A stretch of DNA of 9,933 nt. It comes from an uncultured Eubacteriales bacterium (GTDB lineage Bacteria > Bacillota > Clostridia > Lachnospirales > Lachnospiraceae). The notes beneath the pieces are model-generated. The model did no database searches. It saw only the letters and a program-made list of their open reading frames with translations, and was not told the origin of the DNA. The translations under genes were made by a program, and so were the position numbers. Below, piece by piece: positions 1 to 6,895 of the stretch; the stretch's first letter is position 1; the number at the start of each line of letters is the position of its first letter. The stretch is from assembly GCA_900321915.1 (NCBI GenBank), contig ONXW01000181.1, positions 1-9,933 of the forward strand, in the 5' to 3' direction.

Positions 1-363
1 GTCCACTACCTGCCTGTATATATGAAGAAAAACCGTCCGGGCTGGGAGCTGGCCGTCATCTGCGACGGCGGCTGCAGAGAACTCCTGGAAGGGATCATTT
101 TCCGGGAGACCACCACCATAGGAATCCGCAGAGTGGAGATGGAACGCACGATACTCTCCAGGAAAATGGGAAAAGTGGAGACAAAGTACGGAGAAATCTC
201 TGTAAAAACATGCAAAGTGGGGGATGATTCCAGATCCTATCCGGAATATGACAGTGTGGCCGCGGCCGCGAAGGCTCACGCGGCGGCCTTCGGGGATGTG
301 TTTGAGGAGGCGCGGCGCGCCTGCAGTGAGGGAAAGGCGCTTTACCGGGACGAAGATCTGTGA
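1..363 (+). CDS. larC: LarC, nickel-pincer cofactor biosynthesis protein, C-terminal part
   Basis: This is the last 120 codons of a reading frame that runs in from the left edge and ends at TGA 361-363. The visible part matches the C-terminal domain of LarC (formerly DUF111): a MKKNRPG segment at visible residues 8-14, an RETTTIGIRR segment near residue 37, a KVETKYGEI strand, and a SPEYD-like SYPEYDSV segment followed by an Ala-rich helix. LarC is the CTP-dependent cyclometallase that inserts nickel into the pyridinium-dithiocarboxylate pincer cofactor used by lactate racemase and related enzymes in the cytoplasm. The ATG at 22 lies inside the conserved domain and is not the true start. Some lactobacilli and clostridia make LarC from two frames joined by a frameshift, and the visible part would be the second; the missing 5' end prevents a decision. 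The helicase begins 36 bases downstream, so co-transcription is possible. Family assignment is firm; full gene structure is unknown. Confidence 0.87.
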   Translation, partial: VHYLPVYMKKNRPGWELAVICDGGCRELLEGIIFRETTTIGIRRVEMERTILSRKMGKVETKYGEISVKTCKVGDDSRSYPEYDSVAAAAKAHAAAFGDVFEEARRACSEGKALYRDEDL

Positions 364-387
364 TAGAATATGAACAGATGTTCGACC

Positions 388-392
388 GGAGG
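388..392 (+). promoter_or_regulatory. Ribosome binding site that sets the helicase start
   Basis: GGAGG lies 7 bases before ATG 400. The in-frame ATG at 370 has no comparable site and would add ten residues with no counterpart in the family. The ATG at 400 puts the conserved LNEAQ motif near residue 8, as usual for UvrD-like helicases. Confidence 0.75.
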
Positions 393-399
393 TACCTGT

Positions 400-2556
400 A
401 TGGATGAGATACTGAATGGATTAAATGAGGCCCAGCTTGCGGCGGTGACCGCGACGGAAGGATATATCCGGGTCATTGCGGGCGCCGGGTCAGGGAAAAC
501 CAGGGCCCTGACGCACCGCTTTGCCTGGCTGGTAAATGATCTCGGGATCCTTCCGGGCAATATCCTGTGCGTGACATTTACCAACAAGGCCGCGAATGAG
601 ATGCGGCAGCGGATTCACGAGCTGACGGGGGACGACGATACCGGCTACATCAGCACCTTCCACGGGTTCTGCGTGTCGGTGCTCAAGGAGGACTCCCACG
701 CGGTGCAGTACCCGAAGAATTTCCTCGTCCTGGACAACGCGGACATCGACGACATGCTGAAGATCATCTATGAGGAGCGCGGCCTGACCCTCCGGGATAT
801 GACCTACGGGCAGGCCAGGGATATGATAGAGATTCAGAAGCTGTTCAAAAAACCGGACTACTACCTGGACATGCTCCGGATGTCGCCGGAGACGCTGCTG
901 GAGAAGTACCGGAATGCCGAAAATACCGAGGATATCATCTTCTACGGGTACCTGTACCAGGAAAAGAAGTGCTTCGGGCTGGATTACAATGACCTGATCA
1001 AGGTGTCCCTCTACATCTTTCACGAAAATCCGGAGATCCGGCTGAAATGGCAGAAGCGCCTGGAATACATCATGATTGACGAATTCCAGGATATCGACGG
1101 CCTGCAGTATGAGCTGATGGAGGTGCTGTGCGGCTATCACAGGAACCTGTTCATCGTGGGGGACCCGGACCAGACGATCTATACCTGGCGGGGGGCCAAT
1201 GTCCGGTATCTTCTGGATTTCGAGAGGAATTTCCCGGGGGCGAGGACCATCATGATGGTGCAGAATTACCGGTCTACTCCCCAGATCCTGTCCGCGGCCA
1301 ACTCCCTGATTGAGAAAAACCGGGATCGTATCCGGAAGGACCTTGTGCCCGAACTTCCCGGCGGGAGGCCTGTGTTGTGCCATTTTGCGGACACGGCGCA
1401 GAAGGAGGCCGAGTGGATCGCCCTGTCAGCGGCAAAGCTCCGCGAGGAGGGGGCGTCCTGGCGCGACATCACCATCCTCTACCGGGCCCATTACATCACG
1501 CGCTCCGTGGAGGAAGCCTTCCTGAAGGCGCAGATTCCCTACACCATTTACAGCGGCGTCCAGTTTTTCCAGCGGATGGAGATCAAGGACGCGCTGGCCT
1601 ACCTGCGGATGATCGCCTACCGGGACGACCTGTCCTTCCGGCGCATCGTCAATGTCCCGAAACGGAACATCGGAAACCGGCGGATGCGTTTCCTGGAGGA
1701 GTACGTTTCCGCGCACGGGGGCACGCTCTTCGACGCGCTGTGCGCCTGCCTGGAGGAGGACCTGTTCCGCGGCACGAAGGCGAAGGAGTTCGTCAGGCTC
1801 ATCCGGGAGTTTTCCGCCGGGTATGCCGGGCGGGCAGTCTCGGAGGTCCTTTCGGACATCCTGGACAGGAGCGGTTATGAGATGATGCTGCGGACGGAGG
1901 GCAGCCAGGAGCGGCTGGATGATCTCGCAGAGCTCAGGCAGGCTGTTTTTGAGTATGAGACCACCTGCGGGGAGGAGGTTACCCTGGAGCATTACCTGGA
2001 CCATATCGCCCTGTTCACGAACCACGACGCGGGAGACCGGGGGGACTGCGTGCGGATGATGACGATCCACACGGCAAAAGGGCTGGAATTTCCGTATGTG
2101 TTCCTGTGCGGGCTGAACGAGGGCATTTTCCCCTCAAAGAAGACAAGGACCAGGCAGGGGATGGAAGAGGAGAGGCGTCTCTGCTTTGTCGCCATGACCA
2201 GGGCGCAGAAGGGGCTGTTCCTCTCGGAGGCGTTCGGGAAGAATTTTGACGGTTCCCCTCGCTATCCGTCCCGCTTTATCATGGATATCGATCCGCGCTT
2301 CCTTCAGTATACGGAACCGCCGCAGGAAGGGCTCCTGGCCCGGATGAAAAACTATGCGGAGATGGCGGACCGGATGCTCCTGGAGGATGAGAAGGAGGCC
2401 GGATTTGCCGAGGGGGACAGGGTCCGCCACAGCGTGTTCGGCGAGGGAACCATCCTTTCCGTCGACTGGGAAAGGCGGGCGTTTGTCATACGCTTTGACG
2501 GGATGGATACGCCCCGGACCATATCGGCCAGGGTGAAGCTGGAAAAGCCGGACTGA
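400..2556 (+). CDS. UvrD/PcrA-type superfamily 1 ATP-dependent DNA helicase
   Basis: A complete 718-residue SF1A helicase, close to the usual 720-750 of PcrA/UvrD. Motifs are in order: Q-motif LNEAQ (8-12), Walker A AGAGSGKT (27-34), motif Ia TFTNKAANEM (59-68), Ib STFHGFC (85-91), Walker B IDEFQD (226-231), motif III GDPDQTIYTWRGA (254-266), motif IV QNYRST (288-293), the FFQRMEIKDALAYLR segment (389-403), motif V TIHTAKGLEF (555-564) and motif VI VAMTRA (597-602). After an acidic linker comes a C-terminal GDRVRHSVFGEGTI segment (672-685) resembling the Tudor-like RNA polymerase-binding domain of PcrA. It should unwind DNA 3' to 5' in repair, replication restart or at stalled polymerase. Motif II is followed by IDGLQ instead of the more usual TNxAQ, and the N-terminus reads GYIRVIAGAGSG, so I suspect a second UvrD-family copy rather than the housekeeping PcrA and give no symbol. 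All catalytic motifs are intact. Confidence 0.93.
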   Translation: MDEILNGLNEAQLAAVTATEGYIRVIAGAGSGKTRALTHRFAWLVNDLGILPGNILCVTFTNKAANEMRQRIHELTGDDDTGYISTFHGFCVSVLKEDSHAVQYPKNFLVLDNADIDDMLKIIYEERGLTLRDMTYGQARDMIEIQKLFKKPDYYLDMLRMSPETLLEKYRNAENTEDIIFYGYLYQEKKCFGLDYNDLIKVSLYIFHENPEIRLKWQKRLEYIMIDEFQDIDGLQYELMEVLCGYHRNLFIVGDPDQTIYTWRGANVRYLLDFERNFPGARTIMMVQNYRSTPQILSAANSLIEKNRDRIRKDLVPELPGGRPVLCHFADTAQKEAEWIALSAAKLREEGASWRDITILYRAHYITRSVEEAFLKAQIPYTIYSGVQFFQRMEIKDALAYLRMIAYRDDLSFRRIVNVPKRNIGNRRMRFLEEYVSAHGGTLFDALCACLEEDLFRGTKAKEFVRLIREFSAGYAGRAVSEVLSDILDRSGYEMMLRTEGSQERLDDLAELRQAVFEYETTCGEEVTLEHYLDHIALFTNHDAGDRGDCVRMMTIHTAKGLEFPYVFLCGLNEGIFPSKKTRTRQGMEEERRLCFVAMTRAQKGLFLSEAFGKNFDGSPRYPSRFIMDIDPRFLQYTEPPQEGLLARMKNYAEMADRMLLEDEKEAGFAEGDRVRHSVFGEGTILSVDWERRAFVIRFDGMDTPRTISARVKLEKPD

Positions 2557-2578
2557 CAGGAAAGGACTGGGAGACACT

Positions 2579-2869
2579 ATGGACATTGTACAGATTTGCG
2601 AGATTGGGATGCTGGTTGCCTTCGGCCTGTCCTGGCCGTTCAATATCATGAAATCCTGGAAATCCGGGACGGCAAAGGGGAAAAGCATCCTGTTTGAGTG
2701 GGTGATTATCTTCGGCTACGGCATCGGCCTTGTCGGGAAGTACATAACATGGCAGCGGACGGGGGTATTTCCCTATTCTGTTTGGTTTTACCTGGCGGAT
2801 ATCGCCATGGTGACGATCGACCTGTGCCTGACCATGCGGAATGCCGCGAGGGACAGGGCAAACAGCTGA
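2579..2869 (+). CDS. Small three-helix membrane protein, PQ-loop/SemiSWEET-like
   Basis: A 96-residue protein with GGGAG at 2569-2573, five bases before the ATG. It has three hydrophobic segments at about residues 7-24, 36-55 and 65-84, and a short charged tail. Between helices 1 and 2 there is a WPFNIMKSWKSGTAKGKS segment (19-36), which resembles the loop of PQ-loop proteins, where a Pro-containing helix end is followed by a basic stretch and a K/EGxS motif. Three helices in about 90 residues is the size of a bacterial SemiSWEET half-transporter, which dimerises to form a sugar pore. The canonical PQ pair is replaced by PF, so transport activity is an inference. It starts 22 bases after the helicase stop and probably shares its transcript; no functional link is evident. 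It could be another small-molecule carrier or an uncharacterised membrane protein. Confidence 0.68.
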   Translation: MDIVQICEIGMLVAFGLSWPFNIMKSWKSGTAKGKSILFEWVIIFGYGIGLVGKYITWQRTGVFPYSVWFYLADIAMVTIDLCLTMRNAARDRANS

Positions 2870-2922
2870 GAAAAATAAGCAGACATTAATAGGAAAGTAA
2901 AAAACCGTCCGGAAAAACAGGA

Positions 2923-2928
2923 TATAAT
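2923..2928 (+). promoter_or_regulatory. Candidate -10 element upstream of the PstS-like lipoprotein gene
   Basis: A perfect TATAAT sits in the AT-rich 108-base gap before the gene, about 50 bases upstream of the ATG. No TTGACA-like hexamer is present at 15-19 bases upstream, only an A-rich tract, and there is no TGn extension. The promoter is plausible but only half supported. No terminator for the preceding genes is visible in this gap. Confidence 0.42.
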
Positions 2929-2977
2929 AGGGGCAGAATCTTACCCACAGGCAGTTCAGGAAGGGAGAAGGAACAAC

Positions 2978-5446
2978 ATGAAGAAAGATATCCGGAAAAT
3001 GCGTCTGGCGGCCCTGGCAGCCGCACTGCTTCTGGCCTGCTCCGGCTGCAGCGGACAGACTGCGAAGGAAACGGAAGCCCCGGCGGAATCCGGGACAGCC
3101 GCTGAGGATGCAAGGGAAGAGACGTCCGAGGGGACGGATGAAACGGAGGAGATGCCGGAGGCGGAATCCGGGGGGAAGACCCAGGAGGAGAGCGCTGAGG
3201 AAGCCCGGGCCGAGGAAAAGCTCACGGAGCTTTCCGTACCGCATATGACGCCGGAGGAGTATCCGGGAGTCAACGGGTCTACGGCGACGCTTCCCCTTTC
3301 CTGTGAGTTATACCACCTGGTTACGGGCGTATCCCTGGAGGATGCGGAGAGGACCATTCAGCATTCGAAGACGACACAGGCATACTATGCCCTGATGAAC
3401 GGGTATTCCGTGGATTACGGAGATAAGCCCACCGGCCTGGTGATTGCCTATGAGCCGCCGGAGGCGGTCTATGAGGCGATGGAAGAGCCCGGGTGCGAGC
3501 TGGAGATGAAAGCCATCGGAAAGGACGCCCTGGTGTTTATGGCCAATGAGGGCAACCCGGTGGAATCTCTCACGGAACAGCAGATAAAGGACATTTACAG
3601 CGGGAAGGTAAGGAACTGGTCCGGGGTGAGAGGCCGTGACCAGGAGATCCGGGCATTCCAGCGGCCGGAGAATTCCGGAAGCCAGAACCTGATGGAAAAG
3701 CTGGTCATGCAGGGGACGCCCATGGGTCCCGCGCCGGTCTATTATGTTGAGGCCGAGATGGAGGGACTCCTCGAGAAAGTGGCTTCCTACAACAATGAGG
3801 AGAGCGCCCTGGGGTATTCCGTCTATTATTACGCCAGGAACATGAAGGATGTCCCGGGACTGCGTTTTATGGCGGTGAACGGCGTCATGCCGGACAATGA
3901 TACCATACGGGACGGAAGCTATCCTTATGTCAATGAATTCTACGCCGCAATCCGGAAGGACGCGCCGGCGGATTCCCCGGAGAGGAAACTCTTTGACTGG
4001 CTCACCACGGAAGACGGGCAGAGGCTCATCGGCATGCTCGGCTATGTTCCGGTGAGCGATGTGAAGGAGGAGGCCATCCCCGGAGCCGGGAAGGCTCTCG
4101 AAGAGTTTGTCCCCTCAGGGAGCATTTCCCTGGAAGATAATGAACGGATTATCCTGGACGGGGACCGTTTCTTCGGAAAACCGGGCGTGTTCCTCTATGA
4201 CGGGGAATTCCGGGAAACCGACCGCCTGGAGGACGTGAATTACAGCGACGGTATCGGGATTATCGATGTGACAAAGCCTGTCGTGCTGCACACAAAGGAC
4301 GAAAGCAGGGACGGGGTCTACGCCGGCCTCTATATTCCGGAAAAGAGAGAGTGGGTCCTTGCTCCGGACTGTTATTACCTGGGAGAACAGGAAGACGGCA
4401 GTTTCTCCGGTTACCGCTGGGATGAGGCAAAGGAGGAAGATGTCGAGATCGTCTGGAAAGACGGGGAGACCGTGTCGGAAGTGTCGACGGGAGGCAGTGA
4501 GTTTAATGTCGGGGAAAATGTCTGGAAAGAGAGCTCCGACAGGATCGATATTTTCCGTCCGGACGGGGCGCTTCTGAAGACTATCAGCAGCAGGGACTAC
4601 AGCATGTCAGGCGGGTATTCCCAGGAAAACCACTATATCATGTATCTCCAGTCGGATGCCCAGGTTGTATTCGACGCGGATGGAAGAGAAGTGTTCCGCC
4701 CGGAGGATATGGGAAGGGCTGCTGTCGCGGAAGGCGGCGCCGTCTGGATCCAGCAGGTGGATCCGGAAGGCCATTATATCTGGGCGCACCGTGACGACGG
4801 GACGGAATTCCTCTGGGATATGGATCACAAAAAGGATCTGGTGGGAGGTGACGGCTATGTCTCGGCGGACTACCGGGACGAGAAGAGCGGGGACCTTCAC
4901 GAGGTCTACTACATTTACCGGAAGGACGGCACGACTGAACTGTATTCCGAGGGGGAGGGACCGCTGGTGTCTTCCACAGGAACGCCCTACAGCTTCCACC
5001 CCGGCGGGGGATATTTCGGCTGGGTGGATTCCCGGGGGATCATGCTGGAGAACCGGGAAAAAGGAACCATGTACAATGTGAAATCCGGAAGCGTCGGAAA
5101 ATCGGATAACGGCAGCATCAGCACCATCGCGGACGACACCTTCTTCCTGTACGGAGATGTGAATTCTCTCTGGCAGAAGGATAAAGTCCTGATGACCGGC
5201 ACGAATCTCTGGGTTTATTACGATACAGGTTACGTTGCGGTCCTGGATGACCGGGACAACAAGCGGGAGTATATCCTGAGGGAAGACGGCAGCGTCCGTT
5301 ACAAGGGAAAGAACCTGCCGGAATACCTGACCTATGTCGACGAGAGGATGATCGCCGGATGGGACGGGACATATTACCGGGTGCTGGATAAGGACGGAAA
5401 AGAGGTACTCCGCATCCTCGAGAGGGATGTGCAGAGCGATCTATAA
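2978..5446 (+). CDS. Large lipoprotein with PstS-like binding domain and a C-terminal repeat region
   Basis: An 822-residue predicted surface lipoprotein with a purine-rich RBS (AAGGGAGAAGGA, 2961-2972) five bases before the ATG. Residues 1-20 are a signal peptide; the likely lipobox is LLAC with C21, and C24 is an alternative. An acidic low-complexity linker (about 28-81) follows. Residues about 85-360 resemble PstS-like phosphate-binding domains: NGSTA (99-103), KDALVFMANEGNPV (182-195), LTEQQIKDIYSGK (198-210), NWSGV (213-217), AFQRPENSGSQ (226-236) and ALGYSV (277-282). The remaining about 460 residues are rich in Gly, Asp and aromatics, with DG turns ending at G530, G569, G608, G651, G771 and G807, roughly multiples of 40 apart. 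This suggests a beta-propeller or WG-like repeat fold. Typical PstS proteins are about 280-350 residues and lack such an extension. No pstCAB genes are nearby, so it may be a sensor or scavenger and not part of a local importer. Ligand unknown; phosphate is only a family-based guess. Confidence 0.8.
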   Translation: MKKDIRKMRLAALAAALLLACSGCSGQTAKETEAPAESGTAAEDAREETSEGTDETEEMPEAESGGKTQEESAEEARAEEKLTELSVPHMTPEEYPGVNGSTATLPLSCELYHLVTGVSLEDAERTIQHSKTTQAYYALMNGYSVDYGDKPTGLVIAYEPPEAVYEAMEEPGCELEMKAIGKDALVFMANEGNPVESLTEQQIKDIYSGKVRNWSGVRGRDQEIRAFQRPENSGSQNLMEKLVMQGTPMGPAPVYYVEAEMEGLLEKVASYNNEESALGYSVYYYARNMKDVPGLRFMAVNGVMPDNDTIRDGSYPYVNEFYAAIRKDAPADSPERKLFDWLTTEDGQRLIGMLGYVPVSDVKEEAIPGAGKALEEFVPSGSISLEDNERIILDGDRFFGKPGVFLYDGEFRETDRLEDVNYSDGIGIIDVTKPVVLHTKDESRDGVYAGLYIPEKREWVLAPDCYYLGEQEDGSFSGYRWDEAKEEDVEIVWKDGETVSEVSTGGSEFNVGENVWKESSDRIDIFRPDGALLKTISSRDYSMSGGYSQENHYIMYLQSDAQVVFDADGREVFRPEDMGRAAVAEGGAVWIQQVDPEGHYIWAHRDDGTEFLWDMDHKKDLVGGDGYVSADYRDEKSGDLHEVYYIYRKDGTTELYSEGEGPLVSSTGTPYSFHPGGGYFGWVDSRGIMLENREKGTMYNVKSGSVGKSDNGSISTIADDTFFLYGDVNSLWQKDKVLMTGTNLWVYYDTGYVAVLDDRDNKREYILREDGSVRYKGKNLPEYLTYVDERMIAGWDGTYYRVLDKDGKEVLRILERDVQSDL
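3059..3220 (+). repeat. Low-complexity acidic linker coding region
   Basis: This stretch encodes residues 28-81 of the PstS-like lipoprotein, dominated by Glu, Ala, Thr, Ser and Gly. Such tethers commonly separate the lipid anchor from the folded domain in Gram-positive lipoproteins. It is compositionally biased without an exact repeat unit. Confidence 0.6.
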
Positions 5447-5462
5447 TTCTCTTGAATTATAG
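5441..5462. promoter_or_regulatory. Perfect inverted repeat overlapping the -35 element, candidate operator
   Basis: The arms CTATAATTC (5441-5449) and GAATTATAG (5454-5462) are perfectly complementary with a 4-base spacer. The dyad covers the stop codon of the upstream lipoprotein gene and the -35 hexamer of the next promoter. That position suits a regulator that blocks or recruits RNA polymerase. It is AT-rich and has no T-run after it, so it is a poor intrinsic terminator. The regulator is unknown and not encoded in the window. Confidence 0.5.
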
Positions 5463-5480
5463 TTATATCTGATTTATAAT
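5452..5480 (+). promoter_or_regulatory. Sigma-A-type promoter of the DUF3798 transporter operon
   Basis: The -35 element TTGAAT (5452-5457) and the -10 element TATAAT (5475-5480) are separated by exactly 17 bases, in an AT-rich gap within otherwise GC-rich DNA. Transcription should start near 5487, giving a leader of about 48 bases before the ATG at 5535. This is the best promoter in the window. Confidence 0.8.
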
Positions 5481-5489
5481 AGTTCACAG

Positions 5490-5504
5490 CGATTATTGTA
5501 ATCG
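5490..5504. promoter_or_regulatory. Short perfect inverted repeat at the transcription start, candidate operator
   Basis: CGATTA (5490-5495) and TAATCG (5499-5504) flank the 3-base spacer TTG. The dyad starts about ten bases after the -10 hexamer, a classic position for a repressor site. It could also form a very small hairpin in the mRNA leader, although a 3-base loop and six mostly A-U pairs would be weak. Confidence 0.42.
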
Positions 5505-5516
5505 TTCGTATTGTTG

Positions 5517-5524
5517 AAAGGAGG
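5517..5524 (+). promoter_or_regulatory. Strong ribosome binding site of the DUF3798 lipoprotein gene
   Basis: AAAGGAGG lies ten bases before ATG 5535 and is nearly the full anti-Shine-Dalgarno complement. It rules out the TTG codon at 5511, which lies upstream of the site, as the start. Confidence 0.85.
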
Positions 5525-5534
5525 AAACAGTATT

Positions 5535-6854
5535 ATGAAAAAAATGATGAGCGTTCTTCTGGCAGGAGCGATGGCGATGTCCCTGCTCGCAGGATGCCAG
5601 TCCAGCGCACCGGCCCCCACAGAGGCGCCGGCAACTGAGGCAGCCGCTACCGAGGCAGCGGAGGAGAAGGCAGAGGAGACTGAGGCAGCTGAGGCTGAAG
5701 CAGAAGCGGAAGAGACCGAGGCTCCGGCTTCCGAGGGAAGCAGCGACATCCAGGCCAGAGTAGACGCAGCCGTTGCAGCTACCGACGGCAAGATTGCCAT
5801 TATCACCAATACCCTTTCCCAGAACGAGGAAGAGTATCGTTCCGCTGAATTCATGGTTGAGCGCTACGGTGCAGACCGTATCACCCATGATACCATGCCG
5901 GATAACTTCATGACCGAGCAGGAGCAGTTCGTCGCTGTCGTTTCCAAGTACGGCGCTGACCCGGCTTACAAGGCAATCATCATCAACCAGGCATGCCCGG
6001 GTTCCAATGCTTCCATCGACAAGGTCCTGGAGAGCAGAGAGAAGGATGACCTGCTGATCGTTTACTGCACACCGCAGGAGAACGCGGATGATATCGTTAC
6101 CCGCGCGGACATCATCATCTCCATCGATGAGATCAACAAGGGTACCGCTATCGCTGAGCAGGCTAAGAGAATGGGCTGCGACACCATGGTACACTACAGC
6201 TTCCCGCGCCACATGGCACAGGCTCCGCTTTCCGGCTGCCGTGACCTTATCCGCGCAAAGTGCGAAGAGCTGGGTATTGAGTTCGTAGACGCAACCGCTC
6301 CCGACCCGACTTCTGACGCCGGCGTATCCGGTGCGCAGATGTTCATTCTGGAAGATGTTCCGAAGATGGTAGAGCAGTACGGTCAGAACACCTGCTTCTT
6401 CTCCACCAACTGCGCTATGCAGGTTCCGCTGATTGAGGCTGTTCACGATGCTGGCGCTTACTATGCGCTTCCGTGCTGCCCGAGCCCGTATCACGGCTTC
6501 CCGAGCGCTCTTGGAATCGAGAGCCCGGAGGATCTGGTCAACGGACTTCAGAGCACCATCGACGCTATTGACACAAAGCTGAAGGAAGACGGCCTGAGCG
6601 GCCACTTCTCCACCTGGAGCGTTCCGGCTTCCATCGCCAATACTGTTGCAACCACAGAGTATGCTTTCCTGTGGATGAACGGCGAAGTTGGCAAGTGCGA
6701 CATGCCTGTTATCCAGGATCTGATTGCTGACTACTGCAATACCGACGTACAGCTGGTTAATTATGAGGACCCGGTTTCCGGCAAGTCCTATGACAACTAC
6801 TTAGTATACCTGCAGGGCTTCCTTAACTTCGGCGAGCCCGGCCAGGAAGGCTGA
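5535..6854 (+). CDS. DUF3798 family lipoprotein, substrate-binding protein of an ABC importer
   Basis: A 439-residue lipoprotein: signal peptide 1-20, lipobox LLAG-C21, an Ala/Glu/Thr/Pro tether to about residue 66, then a soluble domain matching the DUF3798 family. Recognisable segments are IIINQACPGSNASIDKV (148-164), ISIDEINKGTAIAEQAK (195-211), VHYSFPRHM (219-227), FFSTNCAMQVPLIEA (288-302) and ALPCCPSPYHGFPSALG (311-327). The alternating strand/helix pattern suggests a two-lobed periplasmic-binding-protein fold like that of BMP/ribose-binding proteins. Position before an RbsA-like ATPase and two permeases supports the role of extracellular receptor. Eleven cysteines beyond the lipid cysteine are unusual. 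Its ten Arg codons are only CGC, CGT or AGA, never CGG or AGG, unlike the helicase, which suggests high expression. The promoter and strong RBS agree with this. The ligand is unknown; no characterised DUF3798 function is known to me. Confidence 0.85.
   Translation: MKKMMSVLLAGAMAMSLLAGCQSSAPAPTEAPATEAAATEAAEEKAEETEAAEAEAEAEETEAPASEGSSDIQARVDAAVAATDGKIAIITNTLSQNEEEYRSAEFMVERYGADRITHDTMPDNFMTEQEQFVAVVSKYGADPAYKAIIINQACPGSNASIDKVLESREKDDLLIVYCTPQENADDIVTRADIIISIDEINKGTAIAEQAKRMGCDTMVHYSFPRHMAQAPLSGCRDLIRAKCEELGIEFVDATAPDPTSDAGVSGAQMFILEDVPKMVEQYGQNTCFFSTNCAMQVPLIEAVHDAGAYYALPCCPSPYHGFPSALGIESPEDLVNGLQSTIDAIDTKLKEDGLSGHFSTWSVPASIANTVATTEYAFLWMNGEVGKCDMPVIQDLIADYCNTDVQLVNYEDPVSGKSYDNYLVYLQGFLNFGEPGQEG
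5613..5729 (+). repeat. Low-complexity Glu/Ala/Thr/Pro tether coding region
   Basis: This stretch encodes residues 27-65 of the DUF3798 lipoprotein, with recurrent TEA, TEAP, TEAA and AEAE units built from GAGGCAGC-like DNA. It is an imperfect short-period repeat, so its length may vary between strains by slippage. It spaces the binding domain from the membrane anchor. Confidence 0.7.
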
Positions 6855-6895
6855 TTGTAAGGGTTCATTTCTGAGCCTTTAGATTGCGCCGGATG

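Noticed and set aside
370..399. Upstream ATG at 370 as the helicase start
   Set aside because: It lacks a ribosome binding site; GGAGG at 388-392 points to ATG 400.
490..1383. A 297-codon open frame on the - strand opposite the helicase
   Set aside because: It is fully antisense to conserved helicase motifs and has a His/Gln/Pro-biased shadow composition.
1377..1880. A 167-codon + strand frame inside the helicase gene
   Set aside because: It is a Gly/Arg/Pro-rich alternative frame within an intact helicase; no frameshift is needed because the main frame carries every motif.
5441..5462. The AT-rich palindrome as a terminator of the PstS-like gene
   Set aside because: The stem is nearly all A-U pairs and is not followed by a run of T, so termination should be weak; an operator role is favoured.
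5493..6605. A 370-codon open frame on the - strand opposite the DUF3798 gene
   Set aside because: It encodes a low-information Leu/Ser/Cys-rich sequence opposite the Glu/Ala tether and lacks a promoter or plausible ribosome binding site.
6859..6880. An imperfect hairpin AAGG/CCTT just after the DUF3798 stop
   Set aside because: It has an internal loop and few pairs; it is far weaker than the adjacent terminator and may be chance.
6855..6883. A possible promoter TTGTAA-N17-TTTAGA for the ATPase gene
   Set aside because: Both hexamers match poorly and it lies upstream of the strong terminator, so it would not separately supply the ATPase.
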